Part shown: one piece after another, positions 17,927 to 26,539 of the stretch | Layout of the letters: each line of letters begins with the position of its first letter | Numbering within the stretch: position 1 is the first letter of the stretch | NCBI GenBank assembly: GCA_965228575.1 | Contig: CBDDHW010000072.1 | Span: 62,001-126,000, forward strand | Direction: 5' to 3' | Length of the DNA stretch: 64,000 bases | From: UBA11612 sp965228575 | GTDB taxonomy: Bacteria > Pseudomonadota > Alphaproteobacteria > Rhodospirillales > Rhodospirillaceae | Position numbers and translations under genes: made by a program | The notes under the pieces: generated by a model | What the model was told of the DNA's origin: nothing | The model's input: only the letters and a program-made list of their open reading frames with translations | Database searches by the model: none

Positions 17927-18370
17927 TCAAAAAAGCGCGTGTTCATTGAGGGGAAACACCTCAAGAATTTTATGCTGCAGCTCATCACGAACCTGACGGA
18001 ACGCGGTGAGGCGCGCGTCGCGAGTCCCCTCAACCAAAGTCGCATCATAAATGTCCCAAAGCCGGGCATCACAAGCCATATAGCGCGTTAGCTCCTCGGC
18101 ATGGTGGTGCGCTTCCGCGGAAAGTGAAATGACAAAGTCGAAGGAATCATCGGTCAAATTTTCCATTAACTTCGGCTTGTGGCGAGACATATCAACACCA
18201 ATTTCGTTCATCACCTCCACCATGAAGGGATTGAGCTTTCCCTGATAAACACCGGCCGAATCAACAAAAACGCGGCTTCCATGAAAACGTTTCATGATTC
18301 CTTCGGCCATGGGCGAGCGCACTTCGTTCATTGTGCAGCAAAACAAAACAGATGATGGCAGAACTTGCAT
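17927..18370 (-). CDS. Low-molecular-weight phosphatase family protein
   Basis: A 147-residue protein of the low-molecular-weight tyrosine phosphatase / arsenate reductase fold. The P-loop Cx5R reads VLFCCTMNEVRSPMAEG (about 8-24). The usual C-terminal general-acid DPY is replaced by a WDIYDATL segment (about 115). It lies between UPF0262 and maf, its normal context in Rhodospirillales-type genomes. The physiological substrate is unknown. Confidence 0.83.
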   Translation of the reverse strand: MQVLPSSVLFCCTMNEVRSPMAEGIMKRFHGSRVFVDSAGVYQGKLNPFMVEVMNEIGVDMSRHKPKLMENLTDDSFDFVISLSAEAHHHAEELTRYMACDARLWDIYDATLVEGTRDARLTAFRQVRDELQHKILEVFPLNEHALF

Positions 18371-18382
18371 CGCCCGTAGCTC

Positions 18383-18901
18383 CTAGCCTCGCATATGAAG
18401 AACGCAAAGCAGTGTGAAAAAGCGCCGCGACGTGGGTTTGTCCATTTCCACCTCGGCACCCAATTTTTCTTTGAGCATCTGTGCACCCTCGTTGTGCAAG
18501 CCCCGGCGGCCCATATCTATCGCCTCAATCTGCGACGGCGATGACGTTTTGATGGCATCGAAATAACTTTCGCAAATCAAGAAATAATCTTTGATGACCG
18601 ACCGAAAGGGTTTTGCCGGCATGACAATTTCCCGCAATGGCGCATCTTGTGTATCCGACACATCGAAGACGAGACGGTCATCCGCAAGTTTGAGCTTCAA
18701 ATGATAGGGTCCGAGTGAAACCCCATCGCCTTTAAGAATAAACTTATTGTCTTCCAGTAAATCGAAGAGCGCGACTTCGCGTTCGTGCTCGACCTCAGGA
18801 CGGCGCCGCAAAAAAGATTTCTCGTCCAACTGAATTTTTACAATCGAACGCGAGCGCTGATCTTGACCGGTTGGCGCACTATCTTCGCCCGCCCCGCTCA
18901 T
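18383..18901 (-). CDS. UPF0262 family protein
   Basis: A 172-residue conserved alphaproteobacterial protein of unknown function. Recognisable segments are ALFDLLEDNKF, PYHLKLKLADDRLVFDV, the KDYFLICESYFDAI block and the DMGRRGLHNEGA motif near residue 130. The first 20 residues are a variable, Ser/Gly-rich stretch. Its ATG overlaps the TGA of hisD (ATGA), so it is co-translated with histidine genes. The constant hisD-UPF0262-phosphatase-maf order is itself good evidence for the call. Confidence 0.88.
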   Translation of the reverse strand: MSGAGEDSAPTGQDQRSRSIVKIQLDEKSFLRRRPEVEHEREVALFDLLEDNKFILKGDGVSLGPYHLKLKLADDRLVFDVSDTQDAPLREIVMPAKPFRSVIKDYFLICESYFDAIKTSSPSQIEAIDMGRRGLHNEGAQMLKEKLGAEVEMDKPTSRRFFTLLCVLHMRG

Positions 18902-20202
18902 CAGGTGCGCCGCGTGTTTAGTCTCAGGGATACGGACTCTGCATGTGAGTCCAGCGATTCAGCACGGGCCATCGTCTCCGCCCCAGGGCCTATGGCCGCA
19001 AGACCTTCGGGCCCGCAGCCAATGAGGGATGTTCGTTTCAGAAAGTCGAATACACTAAGCCCGGACGAAAACCGCGCCGTTCCAGACGTCGGCAAGACGT
19101 GACTGGGCCCGGCAATATAGTCCCCAAGCGCTTCGGGAGAATGACGCCCGAGAAAAATCGCCCCCGCATGCCGAATACGCGCGGCTAACTTTTCAGGTGA
19201 GTCTATCGCGAGTTCTAAATGTTCCGGCGCAATGGCGTCTACAAGCGGTGCAGCATCGTCGATTTGATCAACCACAATAACAACGCCGTTATCTGTCCAA
19301 CTCCGGTCAGCAATGGCTTTGCGCGGGAGATTTTCAAGCCGTTCATTGACGGCCTTTATCACACGGTCCGCGTAAGCACTATCATCGGTAATCAACACGG
19401 ATTGTGACGAGACATCGTGTTCGGCTTGTGCGAGTAAATCCGCAGCAATCCAATGGGGATCGTTCGCGTTGTCCGCGACGATTGTTACCTCGGAAGGCCC
19501 CGCAATCATATCAATGCCAACGCGCCCAAAAACCTGCTTTTTGGCGGACGCGACGTAGGCGTTACCTGGTCCGACAATCTTATCGACCGGGCGAATGGTT
19601 TTGGTACCGTACGCCAGTGCGGCGACGGCCTGCGCTCCGCCGATGCGGTAAACTTCATCTACCCCAGCGATCTCGCACGCAGCCAGCATCAACGGATTTA
19701 TCTTTCCGCCTGGCGACGGCATGACGACAACCAACCGCTCTACTCCGGCCACCTTGGCCGGGATTGCATTCATCAGGACGGAGGAAAAGAGCGCTGCGGT
19801 TCCACCCGGCACGTAGAGGCCCGCTGATGAAATCGCCGTCCACCGCCACCCAAGGGTCACGCCTTGCTCATCCGTGTATTCTTCATCTTTTGGGTATTGT
19901 CGTTCGTGATAGGCGCGGATGCGATCTGCTGCGGTGTGCAGCGCCGCCAACGTCTCCGCATCGCATAGTGCCGCTGCCGCTTTAATTTCAGCACTTGAAA
20001 ACGCGAGCGTCTCGGCGGTTAAAGCGATGTCGTCGAATTGCTTAGAATACGCAATGACTGCATCGTCCCCGCGCGTTTTTACATCCAGCAGAATATCGGC
20101 GACGACACCATCGACATTTAATTTTTCAGCGCGGGATTTATTGACGATGTCCGAAAACGCATCTGAAAAATCCGGTGCACGAGATAAAAGTTTACGAGCC
20201 AT
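18901..20202 (-). CDS. hisD: Histidinol dehydrogenase
   Basis: A zinc enzyme that carries out the last two steps of histidine synthesis, L-histidinol to L-histidine, with NAD. The protein has 433 residues, the normal family length, if ATG 20202 is used. Frames opening at 20250 add a spurious extension inside hisG. Signatures: YVPGGTAALFSSVLMNAIPA, EVYRIGGAQAVAALAYGT, VGPGNAYVASAKKQVFG, GPSEVTIVADN and the zinc-site segment AEHDVSSQSVL. The start follows the hisG stop by 4 bases with a GAGGGG ribosome site. Confidence 0.95.
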   Translation of the reverse strand: MARKLLSRAPDFSDAFSDIVNKSRAEKLNVDGVVADILLDVKTRGDDAVIAYSKQFDDIALTAETLAFSSAEIKAAAALCDAETLAALHTAADRIRAYHERQYPKDEEYTDEQGVTLGWRWTAISSAGLYVPGGTAALFSSVLMNAIPAKVAGVERLVVVMPSPGGKINPLMLAACEIAGVDEVYRIGGAQAVAALAYGTKTIRPVDKIVGPGNAYVASAKKQVFGRVGIDMIAGPSEVTIVADNANDPHWIAADLLAQAEHDVSSQSVLITDDSAYADRVIKAVNERLENLPRKAIADRSWTDNGVVIVVDQIDDAAPLVDAIAPEHLELAIDSPEKLAARIRHAGAIFLGRHSPEALGDYIAGPSHVLPTSGTARFSSGLSVFDFLKRTSLIGCGPEGLAAIGPGAETMARAESLDSHAESVSLRLNTRRT

Positions 20203-20206
20203 GACG

Positions 20207-20866
20207 TCACGACCCCTCAACCGCGGCACGGAATTTATCAATCCAATCACTCATTTCTTGCGAACGCACTTTTAAAGCCGTGCGATTTACAATCAGGCGA
20301 GAGGTTACTTGCGCAATGGTCTCGACTTCCACCAAACCGTTCGCGCGAAGGGTGTTTCCCGTTGAAACCAGATCGACAATTCGCGGGCACAATCCCAGCG
20401 CTGGCGCTAGCTCCATCGCGCCGTTCAGTTTCACGCATTCGGCTTGGATGCCTTTGTCCGCAAACCAGCGGCTTGTGGTATTCGGATACTTGGTTGCGAT
20501 ACGCACGTGGCTAAGACGGCTCAGGTCCAGGCCGTCCGCGAGGTCTTTCGGTTGCGCAATCGACAATCGGCACGGACCTATACCTAAATCCAGGGGCGCA
20601 TAAATTTCGGGGTAGTCAAATTCAACGAGGACATCGTTACCCGCAATACCTAACTGCGCACCGCCAAAGGCAACGAACGTTGCAACATCAAAGGACCGCA
20701 CACGGATCAGGGTGATGTGATCGTGGTTGGTCGCAAATTGAAGTTTGCGCGAACTTTCATCACCAAAGGCCGGCTCGGGAACAATGCCCGCCGCTTCAAT
20801 AATCGGCAGGGCTTCTCCCAGGATGCGCCCTTTGGGGACAGCAATGACAAGCGGATCTTGAGACAT
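20207..20866 (-). CDS. hisG: ATP phosphoribosyltransferase, catalytic subunit (short form)
   Basis: The first enzyme of histidine synthesis, forming phosphoribosyl-ATP. At 219 residues it is the short HisG_S form, lacking the C-terminal regulatory domain, and so needs a HisZ partner encoded elsewhere. Signatures: IAVPKGRILGEALPIIE at the N-terminus, DYPEIYAPLDLGIGPCR and the PRPP loop DLVSTGNTLRANGL (about 165-178). The 150-base leader holds an inverted repeat that may influence its ribosome site. Confidence 0.93.
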   Translation of the reverse strand: MSQDPLVIAVPKGRILGEALPIIEAAGIVPEPAFGDESSRKLQFATNHDHITLIRVRSFDVATFVAFGGAQLGIAGNDVLVEFDYPEIYAPLDLGIGPCRLSIAQPKDLADGLDLSRLSHVRIATKYPNTTSRWFADKGIQAECVKLNGAMELAPALGLCPRIVDLVSTGNTLRANGLVEVETIAQVTSRLIVNRTALKVRSQEMSDWIDKFRAAVEGS

Positions 20867-20875
20867 GGTCTTATG

Positions 20876-20921
20876 GAAACTCCTGGGCGGGCCTTGTTAC
20901 ACAGTTTCAAGGAGTGAAACT
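20876..20921 (-). promoter_or_regulatory. hisG leader: inverted repeat and competing ribosome-site pairing
   Basis: On the minus strand AGTTTCA (20921-20915) and TGAAACT (20909-20903) form a perfect 7-bp stem with loop CTCCT. Downstream, AGGAGTTTC (20884-20876), about 10 bases before the hisG ATG, contains the best ribosome-site match. It can also pair with the GAAACT arm or with the CTCCT loop. Two exclusive folds are thus possible. A role in translation control is inference. The repeat could equally be a protein operator. Confidence 0.35.
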
Positions 20922-21017
20922 ACCGCCGTTGTACTTTTCGCCGCACGGGGTTTACTGACGGCACAGCCCCACTCTTAGGTGGGAAGTGTCACTAATCTAT
21001 TGAAGTATATAGTTTAT

Positions 21018-22319
21018 TTATGCGCCGGACACTCTTTCGATCCGCGCGCCGCACGCCCCCAGCTTCTCCTCCAAGCGCTCGTATCCCCGGTCGAGGTGAT
21101 ACACACGGTTGACGATCGTCTCCCCTTCTGCCGCTAGCCCGGCAAGCACCAGAGACGACGACGCTCTTAGATCTGTCGCCATCACAGGAGCGCCGGACAA
21201 CTTCGGGGCCCCGCGAATAATCGCAGATGCCCCGTGCACATTGACATCGACACCAAAACGCGTGAGTTCGGGAACATGCATGAAACGGTTCTCAAAAATC
21301 GTTTCGGTAATCATCGCCGCGCCATTGATGGTCGCCATTAGAGCCATCCACTGGGCTTGCATATCAGTTGGAAACCCCGGAAACGGCTCGGTCATCACGT
21401 CAACACCTGACAACCCATTTTCTGCGGCGACCGAAAACCCATCGTCCGCCGGTGTAATCTTGACCCCGGCTTGGCGCATGGCATCCAGCACGGCTTCCAA
21501 CAACTCATACCGCGTTCCCTTGAGTGTGATGTTGCCGCGAGTAATCGCCGCCGCTATCGCATAGGTGCCGGTCTCAATACGATCCGGGATCACGGCGACA
21601 CGCGCACCATGAAGCGTCGTCACACCTTTGATGCGCAGTGTCCCGGACCCCAACCCGGTGATCTGTGCGCCCATTGCATTTAAGCACTCGGCTAAGTTCG
21701 TGATCTCGGGCTCTCGCGCCGCGTTTTCCAAAATGGTTTCACCGTCCGCGAGCGCCGCGGCCATAAGCAGATTCTCCGTTGCTCCAACAGTTACCTTCGG
21801 AAATACGATATTTGCGCCTTTAAGGCCCTTCGGAGCACTCGCGTAAACGTATCCTTCTTTCAATTCAATTTTCGCGCCCAAGCTCTCGAGCGCCTTGAGG
21901 TGCAAATCGACCGGCCGGGTGCCAATCGCGCACCCTCCGGGGAGCGACACCTTGGCTTCGCCTTTTCGCGCGAGGAGCGGTCCAAGAACTAAGACAGAGG
22001 CGCGCATGCGGCGCACCAATTCATAGGGCGCGGTAATATTGGTAATGGCGTCTCCGGTTAAGGTCATCGTCCGGCCCGTTGCGCCAGCCGCCAAAGTATC
22101 CGCACCCGCCCCCAAGGCCGATTGATCAACTCGCACACCATGCTGCCTGAGCAGGTTGGACATTGTTCCAATATCGGCAAGGTCGGGCATATTCGTCAGA
22201 GTCAGCGGCTCGTCGGTCAGCATGCCAGCGGCCATAAGCGGTAAGGCCGCATTCTTGGCACCGCCAATGACGATCTCGCCTGTGAGAGGCACTCCACCGT
22301 TGATCCGAATAGCGTCCAC
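21018..22319 (-). CDS. murA: UDP-N-acetylglucosamine 1-carboxyvinyltransferase
   Basis: It catalyses the first committed step of peptidoglycan synthesis, transferring enolpyruvate from PEP to UDP-GlcNAc. The protein has 433 residues, normal for the family. Signatures: GGAKNAALPLMAAG (about 19-32), VRRMRASVLVLGPLLAR, GGCAIGTRPVDLHL and FPTDMQAQWMALM. The catalytic Cys loop contains LPGGCAIG, as in fosfomycin-sensitive enzymes, so the residue that reacts with fosfomycin is present. It precedes hisG with a 151-base gap. Confidence 0.95.
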   Translation of the reverse strand: MDAIRINGGVPLTGEIVIGGAKNAALPLMAAGMLTDEPLTLTNMPDLADIGTMSNLLRQHGVRVDQSALGAGADTLAAGATGRTMTLTGDAITNITAPYELVRRMRASVLVLGPLLARKGEAKVSLPGGCAIGTRPVDLHLKALESLGAKIELKEGYVYASAPKGLKGANIVFPKVTVGATENLLMAAALADGETILENAAREPEITNLAECLNAMGAQITGLGSGTLRIKGVTTLHGARVAVIPDRIETGTYAIAAAITRGNITLKGTRYELLEAVLDAMRQAGVKITPADDGFSVAAENGLSGVDVMTEPFPGFPTDMQAQWMALMATINGAAMITETIFENRFMHVPELTRFGVDVNVHGASAIIRGAPKLSGAPVMATDLRASSSLVLAGLAAEGETIVNRVYHLDRGYERLEEKLGACGARIERVSGA

Positions 22320-22392
22320 GTTGGTCCTTTACCTACTTATCCAACCTGAGTTCTTTTTTAGGCTGCAGCCGTTGTGCCAGGTGATCATGGCG

Positions 22393-22947
22393 TTAAAGCC
22401 GCGGCAATGTGACGCCTTGCTGGCCTTGGTATTTTCCCTTGCGATCGCCGTAGGAGGTTTCACAAACGCTATCGGCTTTCAGAAAAATAAACTGCGCCGC
22501 TCCTTCGTTCGCGTAAATCCGCGCGGGTAGCGGTGTGGTGTTTGAAAACTCCAAGGTCACGTGTCCTTCCCATTCCGGCTCCAAGGGCGTGACATTCACG
22601 ATGATGCCGCAGCGCGCATATGTGGATTTTCCGAGACAAATCACCAGTACGTCGCGAGGGATGCGAAAGTATTCGACCGTGCGGGCCAGTGCGAAACTAT
22701 TGGGCGGAATAACACACACATCGGTTTTCCGATCTACAAACCCTGTTGCTGAGAAATCCTTAGGATCAACCACAGCAGAATCGACGTTAGTGAATATTTT
22801 GAAGTCATCCGATACGCGCGCATCGTAGCCGTAAGACGAAACACCATAAGAGATGACGCCCTCGCGCTGCAGGCCATCGGTAAAGGGCTCAATCATTCCC
22901 TTTTCCTTTGCCATCTCGCGTATCCAGGTATCGGGCATTACCGCCAT
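22393..22947 (-). CDS. dcd: dCTP deaminase
   Basis: It deaminates dCTP to dUTP for dTMP synthesis. ATG 22947 (MAVMPDTWIREMAKEKGMI) gives 184 residues, the usual length; the longer frame to 22995 adds an unrelated leader. Signatures: ISYGVSSYGYDARVS, the trimeric dUTPase-fold motif GKSTYARCGIIVNVTPLEPEWEG with catalytic Glu, and YQGQQGVTLPR at the C-terminus. It is followed by murA on the same strand after 73 bases. Confidence 0.94.
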   Translation of the reverse strand: MAVMPDTWIREMAKEKGMIEPFTDGLQREGVISYGVSSYGYDARVSDDFKIFTNVDSAVVDPKDFSATGFVDRKTDVCVIPPNSFALARTVEYFRIPRDVLVICLGKSTYARCGIIVNVTPLEPEWEGHVTLEFSNTTPLPARIYANEGAAQFIFLKADSVCETSYGDRKGKYQGQQGVTLPRL

Positions 22948-23025
22948 GAACCAAAATCCTTTCGCACACGCCGCTCGGCGCGGCTTTGTCGGCATCTTGT
23001 AGCTTAGCTAAGGAGCCCTCTCAAG

Positions 23026-23220
23026 CTACGGCACGGTTTTAGATGTATCGCTGCCCGTCGTCTCGCCCGTCATCTCGGACGTAGCCTCTCTGGCATCGCG
23101 AGCACGTTGCTGTGCTTTGCGGCGTAGAAGATTCTGTCTGAGCGCGTCCGCTGATCGTTCTTTTGATTTCGACGGCCTGGGCTTTGGATGTGTTTTTTGA
23201 GACGAGTTGTCTGTGGTCAC
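23026..23220 (-). CDS. Small basic conserved-type hypothetical protein
   Basis: A short basic frame (64 residues from GTG 23220; GTG 23277 would give 83). Its core ADALRQNLLRRKAQQRAR resembles small Arg/Lys-rich proteins often found near murA and tRNA genes in alphaproteobacteria. The ends are low complexity (Ser, Thr, Lys, Pro). There is no clear ribosome site, and the start is uncertain. Function unknown; it could be nucleic-acid binding. The remainder of the 22948-23385 gap shows nothing else. Confidence 0.45.
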   Translation of the reverse strand: MTTDNSSQKTHPKPRPSKSKERSADALRQNLLRRKAQQRARDAREATSEMTGETTGSDTSKTVP

Positions 23221-23385
23221 TCCAGGTATCCTGCAGCTTGTGGATAAGTCATGCAGTTGGCACCGCGCCGCCTGCACTGAGCGTGATATTAGCTTGTTTT
23301 CCGCCGTCTGACAGGCTGTTGCACGCCTAGGGGGCCTATGGCATGGTCCGCGCCGTCAAACGCAGGGCGTAGCGTCCTTTTTTTG

Positions 23386-23460
<75 letters not shown>

Positions 23461-23582
23461 TTTCCACCGACATTCGAATACCGACAACAAGCATATGCTT
23501 GATCGATGAATTTGCGTTAGATTCACGGCGAGCGGCGCCTGTATCAGGAGCCACACTTTGGGCTGAGGTAAGCGAACCCCGC

Positions 23583-24485
23583 ATGGCGATTAAACTCTCG
23601 TTGGTCACCCCTACGTTCAACCGCGCAGATTTGCTCCCAGAAACGCTGTCGTCAATCGCCAAGCAGGAAGGGACGTTTGATCTTCAATACGTTGTGATGG
23701 ACGGCGGCTCGACCGACGGCACCAAAGACATTCTGAATTCGCACGAGGAAATCATCACCGATTGGGTATCCGAGCCCGATAAGGGGATGTACGACGCGAT
23801 TTCAAAAGGCTTCGCGCGATGTGACGGAGATGTTTTTGGCTGGATCAACAGCGACGACATTCTGTTTCCCTGGACCCTCGATCTCGTCAGCCGCATCTTT
23901 AATGATATTCCCGAAACACAATGGATCAGCACTCTTACCCAAGCGGCAATCGATGCGTCAGGTGACATTTTGTACTTTCGCAAGGTTCCCGGATATTCCC
24001 AGCAAGCGTTTTTCGATGGCGTGTACTTTGGGTTTGGAGGCGCTGGCGATCCATGCGCGACGGAATTTATTCAGCAGGAGTCGACGTTCTTTCGCCGAGA
24101 GCTGTGGGAGAAGGTCGGTCCCTCCGCTTTGACTAGCCAATCGCTAGCGGGCGATTTCGCGCTGTGGACCGCATTTATGAGTGAAGCACCGCCACTGGGT
24201 GTCGATGCGCCTTTGGGCGCGTTCCGCGTTCATAGCGCGGGTCAACTCAGCCGCGGAAAACGAGAAATCTATGTCAAAGAGTGCAAGAGCGCACTCGAGG
24301 ACGCACGAGCGCGCCTTCAGTATTCACCAGCACCTCAAGAGGGCGCGGCCACTTACACCGGCCTGTTTGCGGAAAAGCAATCTCCCGAACTGACTGAGAG
24401 TTCTTGGACCGCTGTAGAACGCCCGTTTCATGTGCTTCCGCACGGCGACATAAAGACAGCAATCAACCAGCGGCGTGTTTTCTAA
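23583..24485 (+). CDS. Glycosyltransferase family 2
   Basis: A 300-residue inverting GT-A glycosyltransferase. ATG 23583 follows a GAGGTAAG ribosome site; the frame opening at 23499 runs back toward the tRNA and is rejected. Motifs: LSLVTPTFNRADLLPETL at the N-terminus, VVMDGGSTDGTKDIL, SEPDKGMYDAISKG, and the metal-binding FGWINSDDILFPW (about 88-100). Members of this subgroup transfer sugars in O-antigen or capsule assembly. It starts a plus-strand run of glycan genes right after the tRNA. Confidence 0.88.
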   Translation: MAIKLSLVTPTFNRADLLPETLSSIAKQEGTFDLQYVVMDGGSTDGTKDILNSHEEIITDWVSEPDKGMYDAISKGFARCDGDVFGWINSDDILFPWTLDLVSRIFNDIPETQWISTLTQAAIDASGDILYFRKVPGYSQQAFFDGVYFGFGGAGDPCATEFIQQESTFFRRELWEKVGPSALTSQSLAGDFALWTAFMSEAPPLGVDAPLGAFRVHSAGQLSRGKREIYVKECKSALEDARARLQYSPAPQEGAATYTGLFAEKQSPELTESSWTAVERPFHVLPHGDIKTAINQRRVF

Positions 24486-24509
24486 ATCCGCGTAGGCAAG
24501 GACAACAAA

Positions 24510-25250
24510 ATGGATATTCCAAAAACGGCAGCGGAACGCGCGATGTGGGCCCTAGTGGAGTCGACGAAAGATATCGTTGGCGCAAATCCTCTGGCGTTTG
24601 CCAAATCCGTCCTTTCTCACCACAGCGCTTTGACGCGCGTGAAAGGCCGGGGCGTTGAGGTGGGCACGATTATTGATCTGGGCGCGGCTAAGGGCGAGTG
24701 GTCGCAGATGGCGCGCCGCGTTTGGCCCAATGCGCGCGCGCACATGATCGAAGCCAATCACCTGTGGGAAAAGGATTTACACACTCTGTGCGCGGACGAT
24801 GCCTATAGTTATGTGATCGCCGCGGCGGGCCCCGAAAAAGGCTCTGGGCATTTTAAATTCTCACAAGACCCCTTTGGCGGGGTTGCGCGGATGGAGGAAG
24901 GCGAGGACACCGGCCCCGTTCCTATGATCAGCGTCGATTCCGAATGCGCGGACCGAAAATTAAAAGGCCCCTACTTGTTGAAATTCGACACGCACGGATT
25001 TGAGCGGGAAATTTTAAAGGGCTGTGGAGACACCCTAAAAGAAACCAGTCTTATTGTTATTGAAGCCTACAATTTTGGCGCGAGAGAGAAACGCTTCCCT
25101 GCCATGCTCGATCTTCTCGAGGACATGGGTTTTCGCTGCATCGATATTGGCGAACCCTTATTTCGCGACTACGACCAAAGTTTTTGGCAGATCGATTTCT
25201 TTTTAGTGCCCATCGACCGCACCGAGTTCACCTACGGCGGATATCGGTGA
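24510..25250 (+). CDS. FkbM family methyltransferase
   Basis: A 246-residue SAM-dependent methyltransferase. Motif I is IIDLGAAKGEWSQMA (about 52-66), the acidic loop is MIEANHLWEK, and the FkbM hallmark appears as LLKFDTHGFEREILKG (His in place of the usual Glu of DVEG). AAGGA precedes the ATG. Its stop overlaps the GTG of the glycosyltransferase downstream, so the pair is coupled. It is probably an O-methyltransferase capping or modifying a glycan chain. Confidence 0.82.
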   Translation: MDIPKTAAERAMWALVESTKDIVGANPLAFAKSVLSHHSALTRVKGRGVEVGTIIDLGAAKGEWSQMARRVWPNARAHMIEANHLWEKDLHTLCADDAYSYVIAAAGPEKGSGHFKFSQDPFGGVARMEEGEDTGPVPMISVDSECADRKLKGPYLLKFDTHGFEREILKGCGDTLKETSLIVIEAYNFGAREKRFPAMLDLLEDMGFRCIDIGEPLFRDYDQSFWQIDFFLVPIDRTEFTYGGYR

Positions 25251-26539
25251 AAATAACGATCATCAACACAATGGACGTCCAAGGCGGCGCGGCGCGCGCG
25301 GCCTATCGTCTGCATAAGGGGCTGCATGGTATTGGCGCAAACAGCACGTATTTTGTCCGCGATCGCCGGCTCAACGAACCGACCGTCCGCCAGTTTGTTC
25401 CCGACCCCTCCGGAGACGCCGTTCAACTGCGCCAGGAGCGCAAGGCCGAATTGAAAGCCGCCTACGATGTTTACAAAGACACCCGCAGCGGCGACATGGA
25501 GCAGTTTAGTCAGGAACGGGTCGACGGGGACGAAAATTTTTTCGTTCAACGTCCGCCGGCCGACGTTTTCAACCTTCACTGGGTTTCGGGTTTTGTCGAT
25601 TACGAATTGTTCTTTACGAAACAACGCACACAAAGCCCGGTTGTTTGGACGCTGCACGACCTCAATCCCTTTACTGGCGGGTGCCATTACGATTTAGGTT
25701 GCGGCAAATACCTGGACCAGTGCGGCGCATGTCCACTGTTGGGGTCCGACCAAGACGATGATCTGACGCGGCGTATTTTCGAGTCAAAAAAGGAAATTTT
25801 CGACGCCTGGCCTGCGCACATGCTTCATATCGTCACCCCGAGCCAATGGCTGCGCGACGAAGCACGCTCCAGCGCGCTTTTCAAGAAATTTGACGCGACC
25901 TGTATCCCAAATAGCATTGAGACCGACGTCTTCAAGCCGACCGACAAAGAGCAAGCGCGTACGCTCCTTGGTTTGCCGCTCGACGCACGCATCATCTTAT
26001 TTATGTCGCACCAGGTGAGTTTGGCCCGGAAGGGCTTCAAGGAACTCGTCCGCGCCCTCTCCCTAATGCCGGACACTGAAAACTTAGTCTTACTCGGTAT
26101 TGGCGATAAAGCCGAGGCAACGATAGATGCGCCCTTTCAGGTATTTCAAATCGACTACATCAGCGGGGATGATCAAGTAGCACTGATCTACAGCGCCGCA
26201 GACATTACTGCCGTCCCTTCTCAACAAGATAATCTTCCCAACACCATGGTGGAATCGCTCAGTTGCGGAACGCCTGTTGTTGGCTACCACGTCGGCGGTA
26301 TACCGGACTTGGTCAAGGATGGAGAAACCGGGTTTTTAGCGCCGGCGGGAAACACGGCCGCCTTATCTGCAGCCTTTGTAGATGCGCTCTCCGACCTCGA
26401 TCGGTTGCGCAGCTACGGCGCAAGCGGGCGGGAGCTCATTGAAAAAACCTGCGCGCCAAACGTCCAGGCTGCCGCGTATATGGACTTGTATCAACGTGTC
26501 ATCGACACAGCGTCGAACGCCAACGCCAATTCACACTAA
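25247..26539 (+). CDS. Glycosyltransferase family 4 (GT-B)
   Basis: A 430-residue retaining GT-B enzyme. GTG 25247 overlaps the preceding TGA and begins VKITIINTMDVQGGAARAAYRL, the expected family start. Other motifs: WTLHDLNPFTGGCHY with a cysteine cluster (CGKYLDQCGACP, about 145-165), and the C-terminal donor site VPSQQDNLPNTMVESLSCGTP with the EX7E arrangement. The cysteine-rich insert is typical of a polysaccharide glycosyltransferase subgroup. Its stop overlaps the convergent methyltransferase by 4 bases. Confidence 0.88.
   Translation: MKITIINTMDVQGGAARAAYRLHKGLHGIGANSTYFVRDRRLNEPTVRQFVPDPSGDAVQLRQERKAELKAAYDVYKDTRSGDMEQFSQERVDGDENFFVQRPPADVFNLHWVSGFVDYELFFTKQRTQSPVVWTLHDLNPFTGGCHYDLGCGKYLDQCGACPLLGSDQDDDLTRRIFESKKEIFDAWPAHMLHIVTPSQWLRDEARSSALFKKFDATCIPNSIETDVFKPTDKEQARTLLGLPLDARIILFMSHQVSLARKGFKELVRALSLMPDTENLVLLGIGDKAEATIDAPFQVFQIDYISGDDQVALIYSAADITAVPSQQDNLPNTMVESLSCGTPVVGYHVGGIPDLVKDGETGFLAPAGNTAALSAAFVDALSDLDRLRSYGASGRELIEKTCAPNVQAAAYMDLYQRVIDTASNANANSH

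Noticed and set aside
20965..20980. CCCAC/GTGGG hairpin downstream of murA as a terminator
   Set aside because: The stem is short and no T run follows on the minus strand.
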